Source: Atkinsonella hypoxylon (taxonomy: Eukaryota; Ascomycota; Sordariomycetes; Hypocreales; Clavicipitaceae). Taken from it: a DNA stretch of 36,277 nt. Position numbers and translations under genes: made by a program. Location of the stretch: the NCBI GenBank assembly GCA_000729835.1, contig JFHB01000270.1, forward strand, positions 1-36,277. The letters are read 5' to 3'. Positions 11,095 through 21,866 of this stretch are shown here, in pieces; position 1 is the stretch's first letter; each line of letters starts with the position of its first letter. The notes under the pieces are model-generated. The model was not told the origin of the DNA. It searched no databases and worked only from the letters and a program-made list of their open reading frames with translations.

Positions 11095-11415
11095 GATCCC
11101 CTGCCAACGACCATTGATCCTCGTGTGCTCTGATGCTGCCTCCGGCTAATGGCAAATTGCCCCTTTTGTATCAACTGTCTATTTTTTTTTTCCTGGTCAG
11201 CACGTTCAACATCACATTCTTATCTACAGCGACATGGTTTAGATATACACTTGCACATCGGCAACTTAGGTACAAAAGCTTGCAATGCCGGGTTAGATAT
11301 ATTAATGATGAATTAATGGTTTGCACCTCAAAATGAATATCTTGCAATGTGATCGTAGTTCCTTCTCTTTCAAGTAAACGAAAAGGGGGAGTAGAGAAGA
11401 AGAAGAAAATTGTTG
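11095..11415. terminator. convergent 3' region between the truncated fragment and YPP1
   Basis: About 320 bp between the end of the acidic fragment (plus) and the end of the YPP1 homologue (minus). It should hold the 3' UTR and polyadenylation signals of YPP1; reading the minus strand, the sequence is A/T-rich just after the stop at 11416-11418. No gene is visible. Confidence 0.4.
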
Positions 11416-14400
11416 TTATATGATGTAGCCCCCATTGCCCAGACAGTGCCAATCTCTTACACCCTTTGCTTCTTCCAATTCAACGCACCACCATAATACC
11501 TCTTTGGCCTTCTCGACTTGTCCGCTCTCCTCGTGAGCACGAGCCAGGACGAACCACGCATCCGAGTTGTCCCAGCCGGTTCCGAGGCGTGTCAGTCCGG
11601 ACAAGAGGGTGAAGGCACGCTCACGCGCAGACAGACGGTCCAGAAGCGGCAAGTGGGAGGCTTTATAAGGGGCCGGCAACTGGTCGTAGGTGCTTCTAGC
11701 AGCTGCATCAGCGTGAGCAGACACCGGCAGTTCGTCGTTCCTGGAGGCCAAGCCGAGCCCCAGTGGTGAGGACGGCAAGCGGCCCGCGAACGGGGCTTGT
11801 GCGCCTTTTCCTCGCCCAGTCTGGAGAGCTTGGTCGGCGGTTTCGGCACCATCCAAGGCAGGCATGGCCGGCGGGGGCAGAAGCTTCTCACTGAAGATAT
11901 CCAGGAGAATGTTGGACAATTCGGTTATTGCGACGGGATGATTAGGGGAATGAGTGAGAGCGGTTTCAAAGTCCGTCTGGGCGCTATACGGGAGGCCCCT
12001 AGCGACACACAACAGTCCCAGCTAGTATACTCGTTAGCAAGATCTAAAAGAAGGAAAGGCAACCGTCGTGTTCTGGCATGCTAACCTCGGACCATACATC
12101 GCCCCACAGGTCGTCAACGCTTCGTCGCCCGACCCATCCAGCACCATTTGCGGCCCCCGTGCCCGAAAGCTCCCGGGACGATTCCGACTCGATTCCCGTG
12201 AGCAGTTTCTGCGCTTCCGAAACTGCAGCCCTGCCGTCATCAAGCTGCCCGGCGCGGCGGTAAAATCCTGCAATTGTGAGCCATATTTTGACGAGGAGGC
12301 ACAGCCTTTGTGCCTTCTCTTTCTCTTTCGAAAATTGAACAAGAGGCAGTACATTGGGTGACGCATGCGTCATGTCAACCGTCAAGTCAGTCACGTCCGA
12401 AGACTTGGAGGTTGCCGAGACGACAGAATAAACCGAGGACCTATAATTTGCGCGTTTAAGGGACGATGCAAGAGCAGGAGTTAATTTATTCAGGCTCTTG
12501 AAGAAATCCGGCTGGTCGGACTCGGTCGTGGGCGTGAAGAAGGACTCTCCGTCCACCATGGTAGCTTGGCGCGATGGTGGTCCGGCGTTGGTTGCTGGCT
12601 GTGGACCACTGCCACTCCTGTCTCGTTTCTTCAAGCCGTTTCTCTGTCGTGATCCGTTTGACCGCTCCTGATTGTGGCTGTTGCTCTCCTGCCGTGAAAC
12701 CTTTTCAGGTCCGTTTCGATTACCATTCTCTCCGGTGACCACAAGTGCTGGAGCAGGGTTATTACAACTATGGGATGTCGCCGGCCTTGAAGGCAAACCC
12801 GACTTTTCGCTAACTGTGCTAATGCTCGCTTGTCTATTCGTTGGAGAGGCGCGATCAGATTTGTGCCCAAATAAACTTCCTTTTATACTCCGTAGAGTAC
12901 TTGAAGTTTTTGGTGTCACCGAAGGAGTGGATGAGGAGTTCGGTGTCGGTTGAACTGACAGCGACCCAAACATGCGAGAGAAGAGGGAAAGGAGCTCAGA
13001 GCTGGCATTGACAGCTGCATCCGGCCCTTCGACAAGCTCTACTAACGCTAATTGTGTCATCTTGACTTCGAGGATACTCTCCTTTTCTGAATCTTCCAGG
13101 TCATCCACCAGACCTCGAGCGGGAGCGCCCGAGGCACCATTCGCCTCTGTCTCCTTGAGGTGGTCGCTGCGGAAGCTTGTATCAGTCTTGCCGAAAAGAA
13201 CGGAGTTGTCCTTGAACTGCTCCAGGGCGCCCTCGCAAGCGTGGGCTGCCATCGCGTAGTCTTGTCTGGCACTCAGGAGCAGAGCCAACAGATGCCAAAC
13301 CGGAATCAGTATTCTTTCCTGCCAGTATGGTCCATGCTGAAGACTGTAACTTTCTTCTTGGCCCTTGTTGCAAAGCAAAGCAGATCGGACTAGCTCGATG
13401 GCCGCCGTGAGTTCTCTTCTTTCTGCTAAAAGCAAGGCGAGGCTGAAGAAACTTCTAATGTCCTTTGAGCGACCATACTCAGCTGCCAAAGATTTGCGGA
13501 GGCAACGAATGGCTTTCGATTGAATTTCTGTTCTCGAGGCTGCCTCGTGTGTAATCCTGGACCAGTGAGCATGCGACAAGCCAATAGCTTGCCAAGCAAG
13601 CGCAATGATATGAGGTGAGACAGAGGTCCTGGGATCACTTTTCTGATCATCCTCTAGATTGTACGATGCTCCGTTTTCGGTTGGCTTGGTCTGCGGCAGC
13701 TTGGAGAGCCAATCCTCCAGCTCTGCGCCAAGCTGACGAGCCTTTTCTCTAGCAACTTGATCTCCATATCGGCAGAGGGCCATGATGGCCTGAGACATAG
13801 TTTCCAGAACAGTGCCATCGTCATCCAAGCTCACCTCCTTGCGGCCTGTCTTTTCCATTCTGAGCTTGCCCTTCTTGACAATTTCCCAATATGAGTCGAA
13901 CGCCTTGAAAGCTAGATCAAATTCCGCCACGGCAAGATGTACGCTGAATAGAGCACGCAGTATGCAGGTGGAGTGATATGTCCGAGTAGCGGCGCTGTAC
14001 AAAGTCTCCAGGACGTTGCGACTCAGGGCTGCTCGACCACCGGGCCCTAGGTCTTGCTCCCTCCAGCCTCTGCCGCATAAAATGGTCCAATTTGCCACAA
14101 CCCGTTTCACAAAATCCTCAACCTCCGAGCGTTCCTCGTCGGCCCTGGGAAAAGTGGTCTCACTAAGAATCAGCGCTCGATAAGTGGCTTCGGTCTGCTT
14201 GATCTCCAGTCGAAGTTGAGCCCGAGCAGGCAAGTCGGCCGCAATCATGTGGACATGGCCCGGAGCATAGGGTAGGTCGTTTCCCAAGATGCGGGACAAG
14301 ATTTCGTAATACTCAGCCCATATCCTCCTTCGCGGAACAGAACCCTTGAAACCAAATCCGCCCGTGACAGGTGCTCCCATGATATCCCAGTACTTTGCCC

Positions 14401-15254
14401 AAGCCCGAAAGCCAGCAATAGATTCAGGATCGTCCAAATTCAGCTCATCGCTATCCACAGCTTGGCTTGAGAGCATACAAAATTCGGTCAAGAAGAGCTC
14501 AGACCAATACCGCAGCTGTTTACGGACCCCATGACCACACCATACTCCTTCCAGGGATGGGGCGGCGGACCTCAGCGCGAGGAGAGCTTCTGTCCTCTGC
14601 TCCGTTCGCATCAAGCAATTAGCTTTCAGATAACCAGCTTTAAGAGCACAGAGGTTGGTCCACTCCGAGATGGTATCTGCGCGTTTCGGGGAAATATCTT
14701 CTGATTCAAGGCTCTCGGGAAGGGTGGTAAGAGCTTGGCTGTAATCTCCAACAACCCAATGGAGCCATCCCATGCAGACCTTGGCTTGAAATCTGTCCTC
14801 ATGGTGGAAGTCCTCCTTTCCAATTGCGGCGACCAGGTTCGGGAATCGGCTCGAAACGTCAAGGTCCTCTGCTGTTTGGGCGGCCGAAGGTCGAGCACCG
14901 GCAGCAGTCACCTGAGAGATGGCGCATTCCGTCTCAGCAGCCAGTGTCAGACCTATGAAGCGATATTTAGTTAATTCCTCGTGTTAGGTGCAAATTCTGG
15001 AGTAGCGAGACTCAGGAGACACCAAGTTGAGTGGGCATTGGGTGGTTGAGGGGTCGTGACATACATGTCCTTTCAGGAGCATGCTTTCTGACTTTGCGAA
15101 CCAGCTCTGGTACCGCATCCCAATTTCCCTCGCAGCGAGCACCATTGAGCTGCTCAATATAGTTTGCGGCTTTCGGCTATAGAGGCAGGAAGTGCAAGTT
15201 AGTTTTGAGTTCCTCTGGGTCGGACAATACTAGAGCCAGAGATCTCACATTCAT
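11416..15254 (-). CDS. YPP1: Ypp1/TTC7-like TPR protein (scaffold of the plasma-membrane PI4-kinase complex)
   Basis: In yeast, Ypp1 (TTC7 in animals, often called filamentation protein in fungal databases) is the TPR scaffold that recruits PI4-kinase Stt4 with Efr3 at the plasma membrane. Proposed exons, minus strand: 15254-15249, 15176-15065, 14952-12086, 12021-11416, giving 1196 residues. Splice evidence: GTGAGA..ATAG, GTATGT..ATAG (branch TTAACTAA) and GTTAGC..CTAG (branch GCTAACG); every junction keeps frame. Exon 2 encodes AANYIEQLNGARCEGNWDAV, the conserved N-terminus. TPR-type helices fill residues 40-650, a low-complexity Ser/Asn linker follows, and TPRs return from about 900 to the end (the last exon contains QTDFETALTHSPNHPVAI). 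The two-codon first exon (Met-Asn) is inferred and is the weakest part. The family assignment comes from recalled motifs. Confidence 0.82.
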
Positions 15255-16292
15255 CGTGCGACCAGATCAGGGGCTTTCGACACACTAAATCTGGGGGAGC
15301 TTCAGCAGCATGGCGGAGACAATAGAAGAAGAGATGAGGATGTCAATGGATGCCGGCCAAAGAGCGACGCCGGTGGATGGGTGTCAAGCAAGAAAAGTAA
15401 TAAGTTGTTGAGAGGAGAGGACCGAGGTGTCGAGGTGTCGATGTCGGCACACTCTCAGAAAGACGACGGATGGCTGGGTGTGTGCACATTAGCTCGGTTG
15501 GTTGTGGTTTGTTTGACTGGCCAGGGTGGGGACGTGGGAACGATCTGGTCGTGGCGGCGTGCAGCGGGCCAGCCACTGCTGCATCATATTGACCGTGCCT
15601 ACCCAGGTGCCTAGGTGCTTTCCCAGCTAGGTAGGTAGCTAATTACAGTGGTGTCTGGTAGGGTCTGGTAGGGTTTGGTAGGCATCTTGAACCCTCCACA
15701 ATATGCTACCCACCCCTACTTCCGTTCACCTACTTTACCTCGGTCGGAACAGCTTGTGCGGTGCTTGCAAGTGCTGGCAGCCCTCCACCAATCCTATGAG
15801 CCCATGTGGAACCGCACCAACAAGGGGTATTCCCCGGTCGGGCTAGCAAACTCCAAGCTTTGAACGGGGTTTGGACGGGGTTTGGACGGGGTCCGGCGGA
15901 AAAGTTCGACCAGCCGTTCCATCGACATTCTGCTGATGGAGAATTGGCAATCATAATTACCACCGTCTACAATTCACGATTGGCCTTTGCCATTTGCGGG
16001 TTTGAGTCCTCGCAAGTCTGACGGCCCCAGTCTACTTTACCTCAATTGGCTGGGTTTGCGATCTTGCCGCCTGCCGTTCGTTGCCCTGTTGTCCGCTGTC
16101 CGTTGTCGCTCAATACCGCGACACAACCGCAAACCTATTGTTACTACGTCGATGTCTCTGTGGCAATTTTGATGGGACTTGGTCAAATTTGGGAAACGGA
16201 CTAATGGACTTGTTGCCGCCATAGAAGACGTTTTTCTGTGAGCACGTGGAAGTCCATTCGGCCACCAGAAAGGCATCCCTCAACCAGTCACA
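15255..16292. promoter_or_regulatory. divergent intergenic region between YPP1 and RIX1
   Basis: A 1.04-kb shared upstream region for two genes transcribed outward. It contains CCTAGGT/GGTAGGTAG motifs at 15602-15640, a run of related TCTGGTAGGG/TTTGGTAGG copies at 15654-15682, and tandem 11-bp units GGACGGGGTTT at about 15862-15892. No TATA box or known factor site can be assigned with confidence. The small open frames inside are not supported as genes. Confidence 0.5.
15862..15892 (+). repeat. 11-bp GACGGGGTTTG tandem repeat
   Basis: Nearly three head-to-tail copies of an 11-bp G-rich unit (first copy GAACGGGGTTT, then GGACGGGGTTT, then a partial GGACGGGG) in the YPP1-RIX1 intergenic region. 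The runs of four Gs could support a local quadruplex, but this is inference only. Confidence 0.7.
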
Positions 16293-18614
16293 ATGGCTTC
16301 AACACCACCTTCAGACTTGAAGGTCCTCTGCAGAAAGCTTGCGTCAATACCTCAGTCACAACTTCCACAGGCTGTTCCAATACTCACGGGGCATATCATC
16401 CGTTGCAAAAATGTGTTGTCCTCACCACACGATCCAAAATTCAAGGATGGCGACGTGCATAAGCTGCTTGTCGGCGTCACCATGCTATTGAATGGGCGCA
16501 GTCGTGAAGCTCGATTTGCCGCTATTGGGCTGGTGAAAGCTATCATCGACGTCGGAGGTTGGGAAGTGCTTCGCACATCCAACTCATGGGTTAGCGGTTT
16601 ATTATCTGTCCTCCAGGTAGGTTGGGTCCTTCAGGAGTATGGTGAACAACTTGAGCTAATGAGGCGATTATAGAAAGGAGATCCTATATCTTCAAAGGAG
16701 CTGGCCATTTTAACCTTGACACGCATATACCTTGCAGTCCAGCCATTCCAGACTCTCGTTCGCGAGATAGCAACCTCAACTCTCCCCACCTTCATTTCGG
16801 CATGCCTCCAACTGATGAAATCCCAGGCTTCTAGCCGAGCGCTCACTGTCTGGGCCCTGATAGAGACCATATGTGATTCGTTCTCGACACTCATTCCGCT
16901 CTATCCTCCCACCTTCAGGCCTAACAGCTCAGCCATGAAGTCAGTCGTCAGGGCTTACTTAGCACCGACTTTCTCCGACGGCGTGCTAGTGCCTCAGTCA
17001 TTGCAACGGGCAGCTCGAAGGCTGGTGGTCACCCTTCCTTGCGTGGCAGCCAAGTCTGGTGGAAGTGAGGAATGGGCCAAGCTGATAGATAGCTTGCTTC
17101 GGGAATTACATGCTACCGGTGACCAAGTTCTGCGAGTAGTTGATGAGTCGTGGCAAGGCACTTCAGGTCATTCAAGAGAAAGAGTAAGTCCTGACGGCGA
17201 ACCTGCAGGGGGAAGCAGCTCAGGTGATCAATTACCTCCGTGGAAGGGACTCACATCAGGGGTGGATCGTTTTGTTGGTCTCTTTAATTATCTAGCCGAT
17301 TGCCTGAGCTGTCGGACAAAGAGCCCTGTTGCCATTCCTGTTGGCGCTCTCATGGACGCAGTCTCCAGAGTATGCCTGATTGCCAGACAAAATCCGAAAT
17401 CACAGACTTGGGAGCAGGCATTGGAGACCAGTGCTGCCATCAGCCGGGAAGAGAAGGATGAGCTGTGGAGCTGTATGCCCGACATTCATCTATCAGCTCT
17501 CACATTGACTTCTCGATTGGTACACAGATTCGGCCAAGGCATGATTCCGCTAGTTCCTGAAATTCTAGACCATCTGGTCCGCGTTTTCAAGTCTGGAATC
17601 GCCAATCCTGTCATCCGACAAGCAGGATACGAGCTCCTCTACGGTATTCTATCGCTGGTAGGACCGACAATGTCAAAACAAACAGTCACATCCATCGAGC
17701 CCCTGATTGCCGCATGCTGTCGCGACCTACAAGAAGATGCGGGGTTTCTCAAGCCCGCTCCGAAGCCAGCGGCAACTTCGAAAACTGATTGCAAGAAGAT
17801 GTCAGTGACGGGTCTCGCTAATGCAGACCTCTTTCTCCAGCCACAAGCCACCGCTGCCGAGACCTCAATATCGCTTGACGATCAGCACAAGGCCGCAGCC
17901 AAAGATCTCTTGACCAGTCTATTATCAAACCTGCCGCAGCACCATCTTAAACCAACTCTACGCGGATTGCTCGACAAGACGGCCATTCTGACAAGAAACC
18001 ATGATGCCATGATGGCCAGTGTGCTCAACCCCTACAAGGATCAGCGCGGCCACATGTATGCCAACATTCTTCCTCACCTGTCGCAACAATATCCTCTCAG
18101 TCAGGGTCTCGAGATTCTGCGAAGCAATCTCCGTGTTCCTACCGTCCCCAGTGGCGCAGACATGCTCGCAAATATGACAGAACACGACCTGGATGATGAA
18201 AACGAAGAAGGAGACGACGACGATGAGAAGCTACAGGCTGAGGAAACGAATCAAGAATCTAACACGCAAAGTATACAGGATATCGTGCAGTCTTCAACGC
18301 AGCAAGCAGAGGCATCGGATGGAAAGCCAAAACCCCCTGACTGGAACAACCCGTTTGAGGTCAGGGGAGTGAGCACATCCGATGTCCTCGAAGTGAGCGC
18401 CAAAACCACAGTGGACTCGCCTACGAAACGCAAGCATGCGGATGATGATGTCGTGCCGTCAAAACGTCAGGAGGTTGCTCAGCCGGCAGGGGCAACCCTC
18501 CCGGCGTCTGTGTCTGACCAAGGACAAGACGATGGTGATGATGACAGTAGTGTGAGCGTTCATCTGAATATGGAACTCGACGAGGACGACGAGGACAAGG
18601 ATTTCTCGTCATGA
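16293..18614 (+). CDS. RIX1: Pre-rRNA-processing protein RIX1 (PELP1-related), 60S biogenesis
   Basis: Rix1 forms the Rix1-Ipi1-Ipi3 complex that works with the AAA-ATPase Rea1 on nucleolar/nucleoplasmic pre-60S particles. Exons 16293-16616 and 16674-18614 are joined by a 57-bp intron (GTAGGT..TATAG, branch GCTAAT), giving 754 residues, close to the 763 of the yeast protein. The start ATG sits in CACAATGGC. The first exon carries the N-terminal helical part of the RIX1 domain, with ARFAAIGLVKAIIDVGGWEV near residues 71-90. The second continues with KGDPISSKELAILTLTRIY and long armadillo/HEAT-like helices. The C-terminus is acidic (DDENEEGDDDDEK near residue 616), has a bipartite-like nuclear signal starting KRKH at residue 693, and ends with another acidic tail, as is usual for nucleolar factors. 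It is divergent from YPP1 and convergent with the WW gene. Confidence 0.88.
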
Positions 18615-19055
18615 GTTTATAAAACGGGGAAACTTGGACATGTGCATAGTTCCACTGAACTAGCCCAGGAGAGCAATTTTGTGTATCAAGCTTGACACAT
18701 CATGGAAAGGGATGTCAAAAAGTTCTTTTTGCACTATATAGGCTGACGCTCAGGCTCTCGATTTAACCCCAAGGACAAGAAAACCAGGCTCAAATAAAGA
18801 AGGGGCTCTAAAAATTAAAAAAAAAAATTAAAAAAATCTATGACCCAATTCTCAATCGTGATTACAAAGTCTCCAAATGACACGATCTGTGACCTGTAGC
18901 GCTCAGGTAAACCAGATGGGGCCGCACCAGAAACGCCTAAACCAACTACGCCTTGCCCATGTTTCTGAAAAAACGGCTCGATCCAAGCCCGGAAATCAAA
19001 AGACCTACTACAAAGAGAGACTGCTCCACGTGCCCAAAAGATACGAGGCACAGTG
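18615..19055. terminator. convergent 3' region between RIX1 and the WW-domain gene
   Basis: A 441-bp tail-to-tail spacer. A canonical AATAAA lies at 18793-18798 on the plus strand, followed by an A-rich run (18815-18836), consistent with RIX1 polyadenylation about 180 bp after its stop. No gene is visible. Confidence 0.5.
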
Positions 19056-19859
19056 TCAGTCGCGCAGCCACGCTCTCCTCTTCTCTTCCTTCCTCGCCTT
19101 CCGCTTCTCCTTGAAAGCCTTGAGCTCCGACTTGGAGATACGCTTATTCGACCTCTCGGCCTTGAGACTGCGGCCGTCGTCTGCGTTGGCAGCGGCATCG
19201 ACGTCGAAGAAGGCATTCAGCTGCCTCTTGGACTTGGCCTCGTCCGAGTGTCTGCCCGGCCCGGCATCAGCAGTCTGGAAGTGTCCCGTGAAGCGGTTGA
19301 AGCCTGCCGTGGAGGCGTACGGATCGTGTGCCAGGCTGACACTCCCGGACGCAACGTGCGGCGCCTCGGGCTCCGTGTACTTCTGCGCATACCAGGCGTT
19401 CGGGTCGTAGTCGCCGTGGATAGCAGGATTGTACCCCGTCACAATGGCGGCGCCGGCCGAGGAAGCGGCTGGATCATCAGACGCCGAAGGTTCAGCGGCC
19501 GGGCCTGTGCCGTTGGCGTTCGGGGCACGCGGGTTCTCCCACTGCGTCTTGCCCGTGAAGCGGTTGTAGAAGAACCAGGCGTGCGTGTTGGGGTCCCATT
19601 GACAGTCCCAGCCGTCGTCCGCCTGCGGCACAGGTTCCTTCGGTAGCGGTGGGCCAGGAGAAGAAGCCGGATCCGGCTCCTCGACCTCGCCCGCCTCCCA
19701 GTCCGTTGTGTCCGAGCGCGATGCTGATCTCGGCGAAGCGCCTTTCTGCGCCGCTGCCTCTGGGTGCGCAGGCGGAGAAGCAGGGAGAGCCATTGCTGAG
19801 GAGTCTTCGGGCGGACAGCCTTGCTCTTGTCCAGAGGAGAGCGTCGGGGGATCTGTCAT
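19056..19859 (-). CDS. small WW-domain protein with basic coiled C-terminus, probably nuclear
   Basis: A single exon of 267 residues. A WW domain occupies about residues 81-111: Trp84, the aromatic strand WFFYN (95-99), NRFTGKTQW with Trp107, and Pro110. These are the residues that form the proline-peptide groove. The N-terminus is low-complexity, rich in Pro, Ala and Ser. A second FNRFTG element (187-192) echoes YNRFTG of the WW domain. The C-terminus is a charged helix, from FFDVDAAANADDGRSLKAE to ELKAFKEKRKARKEEK and RRAWLRD, conserved in fungal proteins of this kind as I recall. WW proteins with such tails are often splicing- or transcription-associated, but no substrate can be stated. 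The start ATG at 19859 follows GTAG; an in-frame alternative was not seen. It is not recognised as a named yeast gene. Confidence 0.75.
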   Translation of the reverse strand: MTDPPTLSSGQEQGCPPEDSSAMALPASPPAHPEAAAQKGASPRSASRSDTTDWEAGEVEEPDPASSPGPPLPKEPVPQADDGWDCQWDPNTHAWFFYNRFTGKTQWENPRAPNANGTGPAAEPSASDDPAASSAGAAIVTGYNPAIHGDYDPNAWYAQKYTEPEAPHVASGSVSLAHDPYASTAGFNRFTGHFQTADAGPGRHSDEAKSKRQLNAFFDVDAAANADDGRSLKAERSNKRISKSELKAFKEKRKARKEEKRRAWLRD

Positions 19860-20330
19860 CTACGATGGTGAGCACCCCGAATGTAGCCATGTTGCATCAT
19901 GATACGTTTTATGGACCTGAGACTTAGCGGGATCGGGTTTTCTTCTGACGGTTCAAGGACGCGGAAATTGATCGAGACGTTCTGCTTCTTTGTGGCGTGA
20001 GATCCAAGAGTGAGACGGGAAGAGCAAAGGTTGAGGTGACTGTGGAGGGTTGACTTGAGGTGCGCGCTGCGCTGCGTTGCGACAATGACGCCACATGGGT
20101 TCATCGCTGGCAAGTTCGGGTGTGCGGAATATCTTCGGTCCCGGGGAGACATCCGCCACTGCGTACCTAGGTACCTTGGGTAGGTACATACAAAAGGAGT
20201 TGATATTTCCTTTTTTGTATCGCGCCGTTGCATCGCTTCTCAAGGCCACCATGTGCAACCTCTCGTCGTCTTTCTAGTCATCTCTCTCCTCACCATAGCC
20301 TCTACCACACCCATCTCCGACTCCAAAATG
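19860..20330. promoter_or_regulatory. upstream region of the WW gene, with CCTAGG/GGTACC palindromes
   Basis: Presumed promoter of the WW gene (minus) and possibly of a weak transcript going right. At 20164-20188 there is TACCTAGGTA followed by a related TTGGGTAGGTAC. At 20247-20276 a short upstream frame starts with the strong context GCCACCATG and stops after eight codons. From 20277 to 20330 the plus strand is C/T- and C/A-rich and ends CCAAAATG, which resembles a fungal 5' leader. Confidence 0.4.
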
Positions 20331-21866
20331 CACCGCCACCTCACCCACGCGCCCAGCGCCACGGGGATCGGAATCTGGGGAAATAAGCATACCTATGTGC
20401 ATCATGTCGTGCATGTATGCTGCTGATCCATCACTCTCTTGTTGCCTTCCCTGTTGCCAGGTCCCTCACCAATCAGACACTCTCATTCTTATTCCTAGTC
20501 AGCGGCTACTGTGCAGGTATCGACTCCAAAAATTGATAAAAAAAAAATCTCATGATACTCTTTATTTCTTCCCGCCCTTGTTCGCCGGCCCTACTGGGAC
20601 ACCGCACCGCTTTCGCTGAACATGGCTCACTTCAGCCTCGCCGTAGAATCCACTCCTTCAGAAATTCTCGTTCTCCTAGTGATCTGATAAATTTCCACCC
20701 TTCAATGTGCAAACGAACCTAAAACACAATCTCCCCAACACCAAAATACATATCGGCTAGACAAAGATAGTCTATTAGAGCGAAAGGCGAAAATTTGTGC
20801 TTTCTTAGCCGTTGTCGTGGTCCAGCGGTTCAGAGACCCCAAGTTTCCTCCTGTCCGCGTGCTAAGCAAAACACCATGACCTGCCGCATCCAATGCTGAG
20901 ACCTAATGTACACAAGTAAAAGCAAATTAAAACTAGCTCAACAGTCTCAAAATCACCAGGCAGAAAACCATCCAGCCCAAAAAGTCTCCATAGACGCTCG
21001 CATAAAAGAGATGTCACTGAAACATGCTAGTCCAAGCTGAGACCAATTAAAAAATCCAATAAGCCGTAAACAAAGCTTATCCCTAGATAGTTGACAAATC
21101 GGACTGTTTGGTCGTAACGGAATGAAACATATGTCGGTTCGAAATTTTTTATGCTGTGTCCCCGAGAACTTGAATACTTGAATATCCCCAACTCCCCACT
21201 GGCGCCGAAAGTACCACTATACAAAAGTGGAATAGGTAAACATCACCTTCGTAAATCATTCCCTAAAACCTTGACAATTTTTGAAAGAGTCAAACAAAAC
21301 CAAGACTTTTGAGAGCACTCAATTCCAGAGTCTCTATTCAGTACATTCGATTAGTTGAATTTGTCCACCCTGATACACCGGCCTGCGAGGACGTTTGGGT
21401 GGAATGCAGACATCACGCCACAAGATGCGCCGGCGAGTAATGAAGGACACAACACAATCCTGACCAAGCAATAATAACTTTTATAAAAAAATTTTGAGAA
21501 GTACTGTAATAGAATCGGCCCTGCCACAGAATAAAAAGTTCGTAACAGAACTTTCGCTTCAAGGGTGTTGGCATAAATTGCCCCCTTTACTGTAAGCCAT
21601 CACAGCTTAGAGCAGGACTTGCGCATTTCTGTGCGAGACGGATTCTTCGTGAATCCTGTACAGCGAAGTCCAGGTACCAGTGTGGAGCAGATTCATTTGC
21701 TCAGGGAGGTAGGAATAGTAGACATCACATTATATATCCTGGATTTCAACCGGGGAAGTATATCGTTGTAAATAGCGAGTCTTGTGAGGAATCCCCCCCT
21801 CAGAACCAGCTGAGACCACTGCGCAATTGGTGCAGTTCGTGGTGGCGGTTGTGGTCAAAGCCCCCG
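20331..21866. other. gene-poor region; possible small unassigned gene near 20329-20545
   Basis: No convincing gene. An ATG at 20329 opens a 31-codon frame (MHRHLTHAPSATGIGIW) after a leader-like C/T-rich tract. A 46-bp stretch GTATGC..CCAG (about 20415-20460) could be an intron. After it, one frame reads the hydrophobic SLTNQTLSFLFLVSGYCAG, but this frame does not join in phase to the ATG frame by any donor I can see. From about 20700 to 21866 there is ordinary-composition sequence including the expected 3' UTR of the bZIP gene, with no open frame of note. Confidence 0.3.

Noticed and set aside
10363..11155. Long overlapping open frames on both strands around 10.4-11.1 kb (poly NCNCN, TATAT, VAVAV and QLQLQ proteins)
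   Set aside because: They are produced by the stop-free 15-bp microsatellite read in different frames; only the frame continuous with the acidic tail has protein-like sequence on both sides.
13182..13373. Secondary open frames on both strands inside the YPP1 coding region
   Set aside because: They are shadow frames of the long conserved minus-strand exon.
20824..20900. tRNA-like stretch with TGGTCCAGCGG and GGTTC
   Set aside because: The A-box-like string is not followed by a foldable anticodon arm or a proper T-arm at the right distance, and the acceptor ends do not pair.
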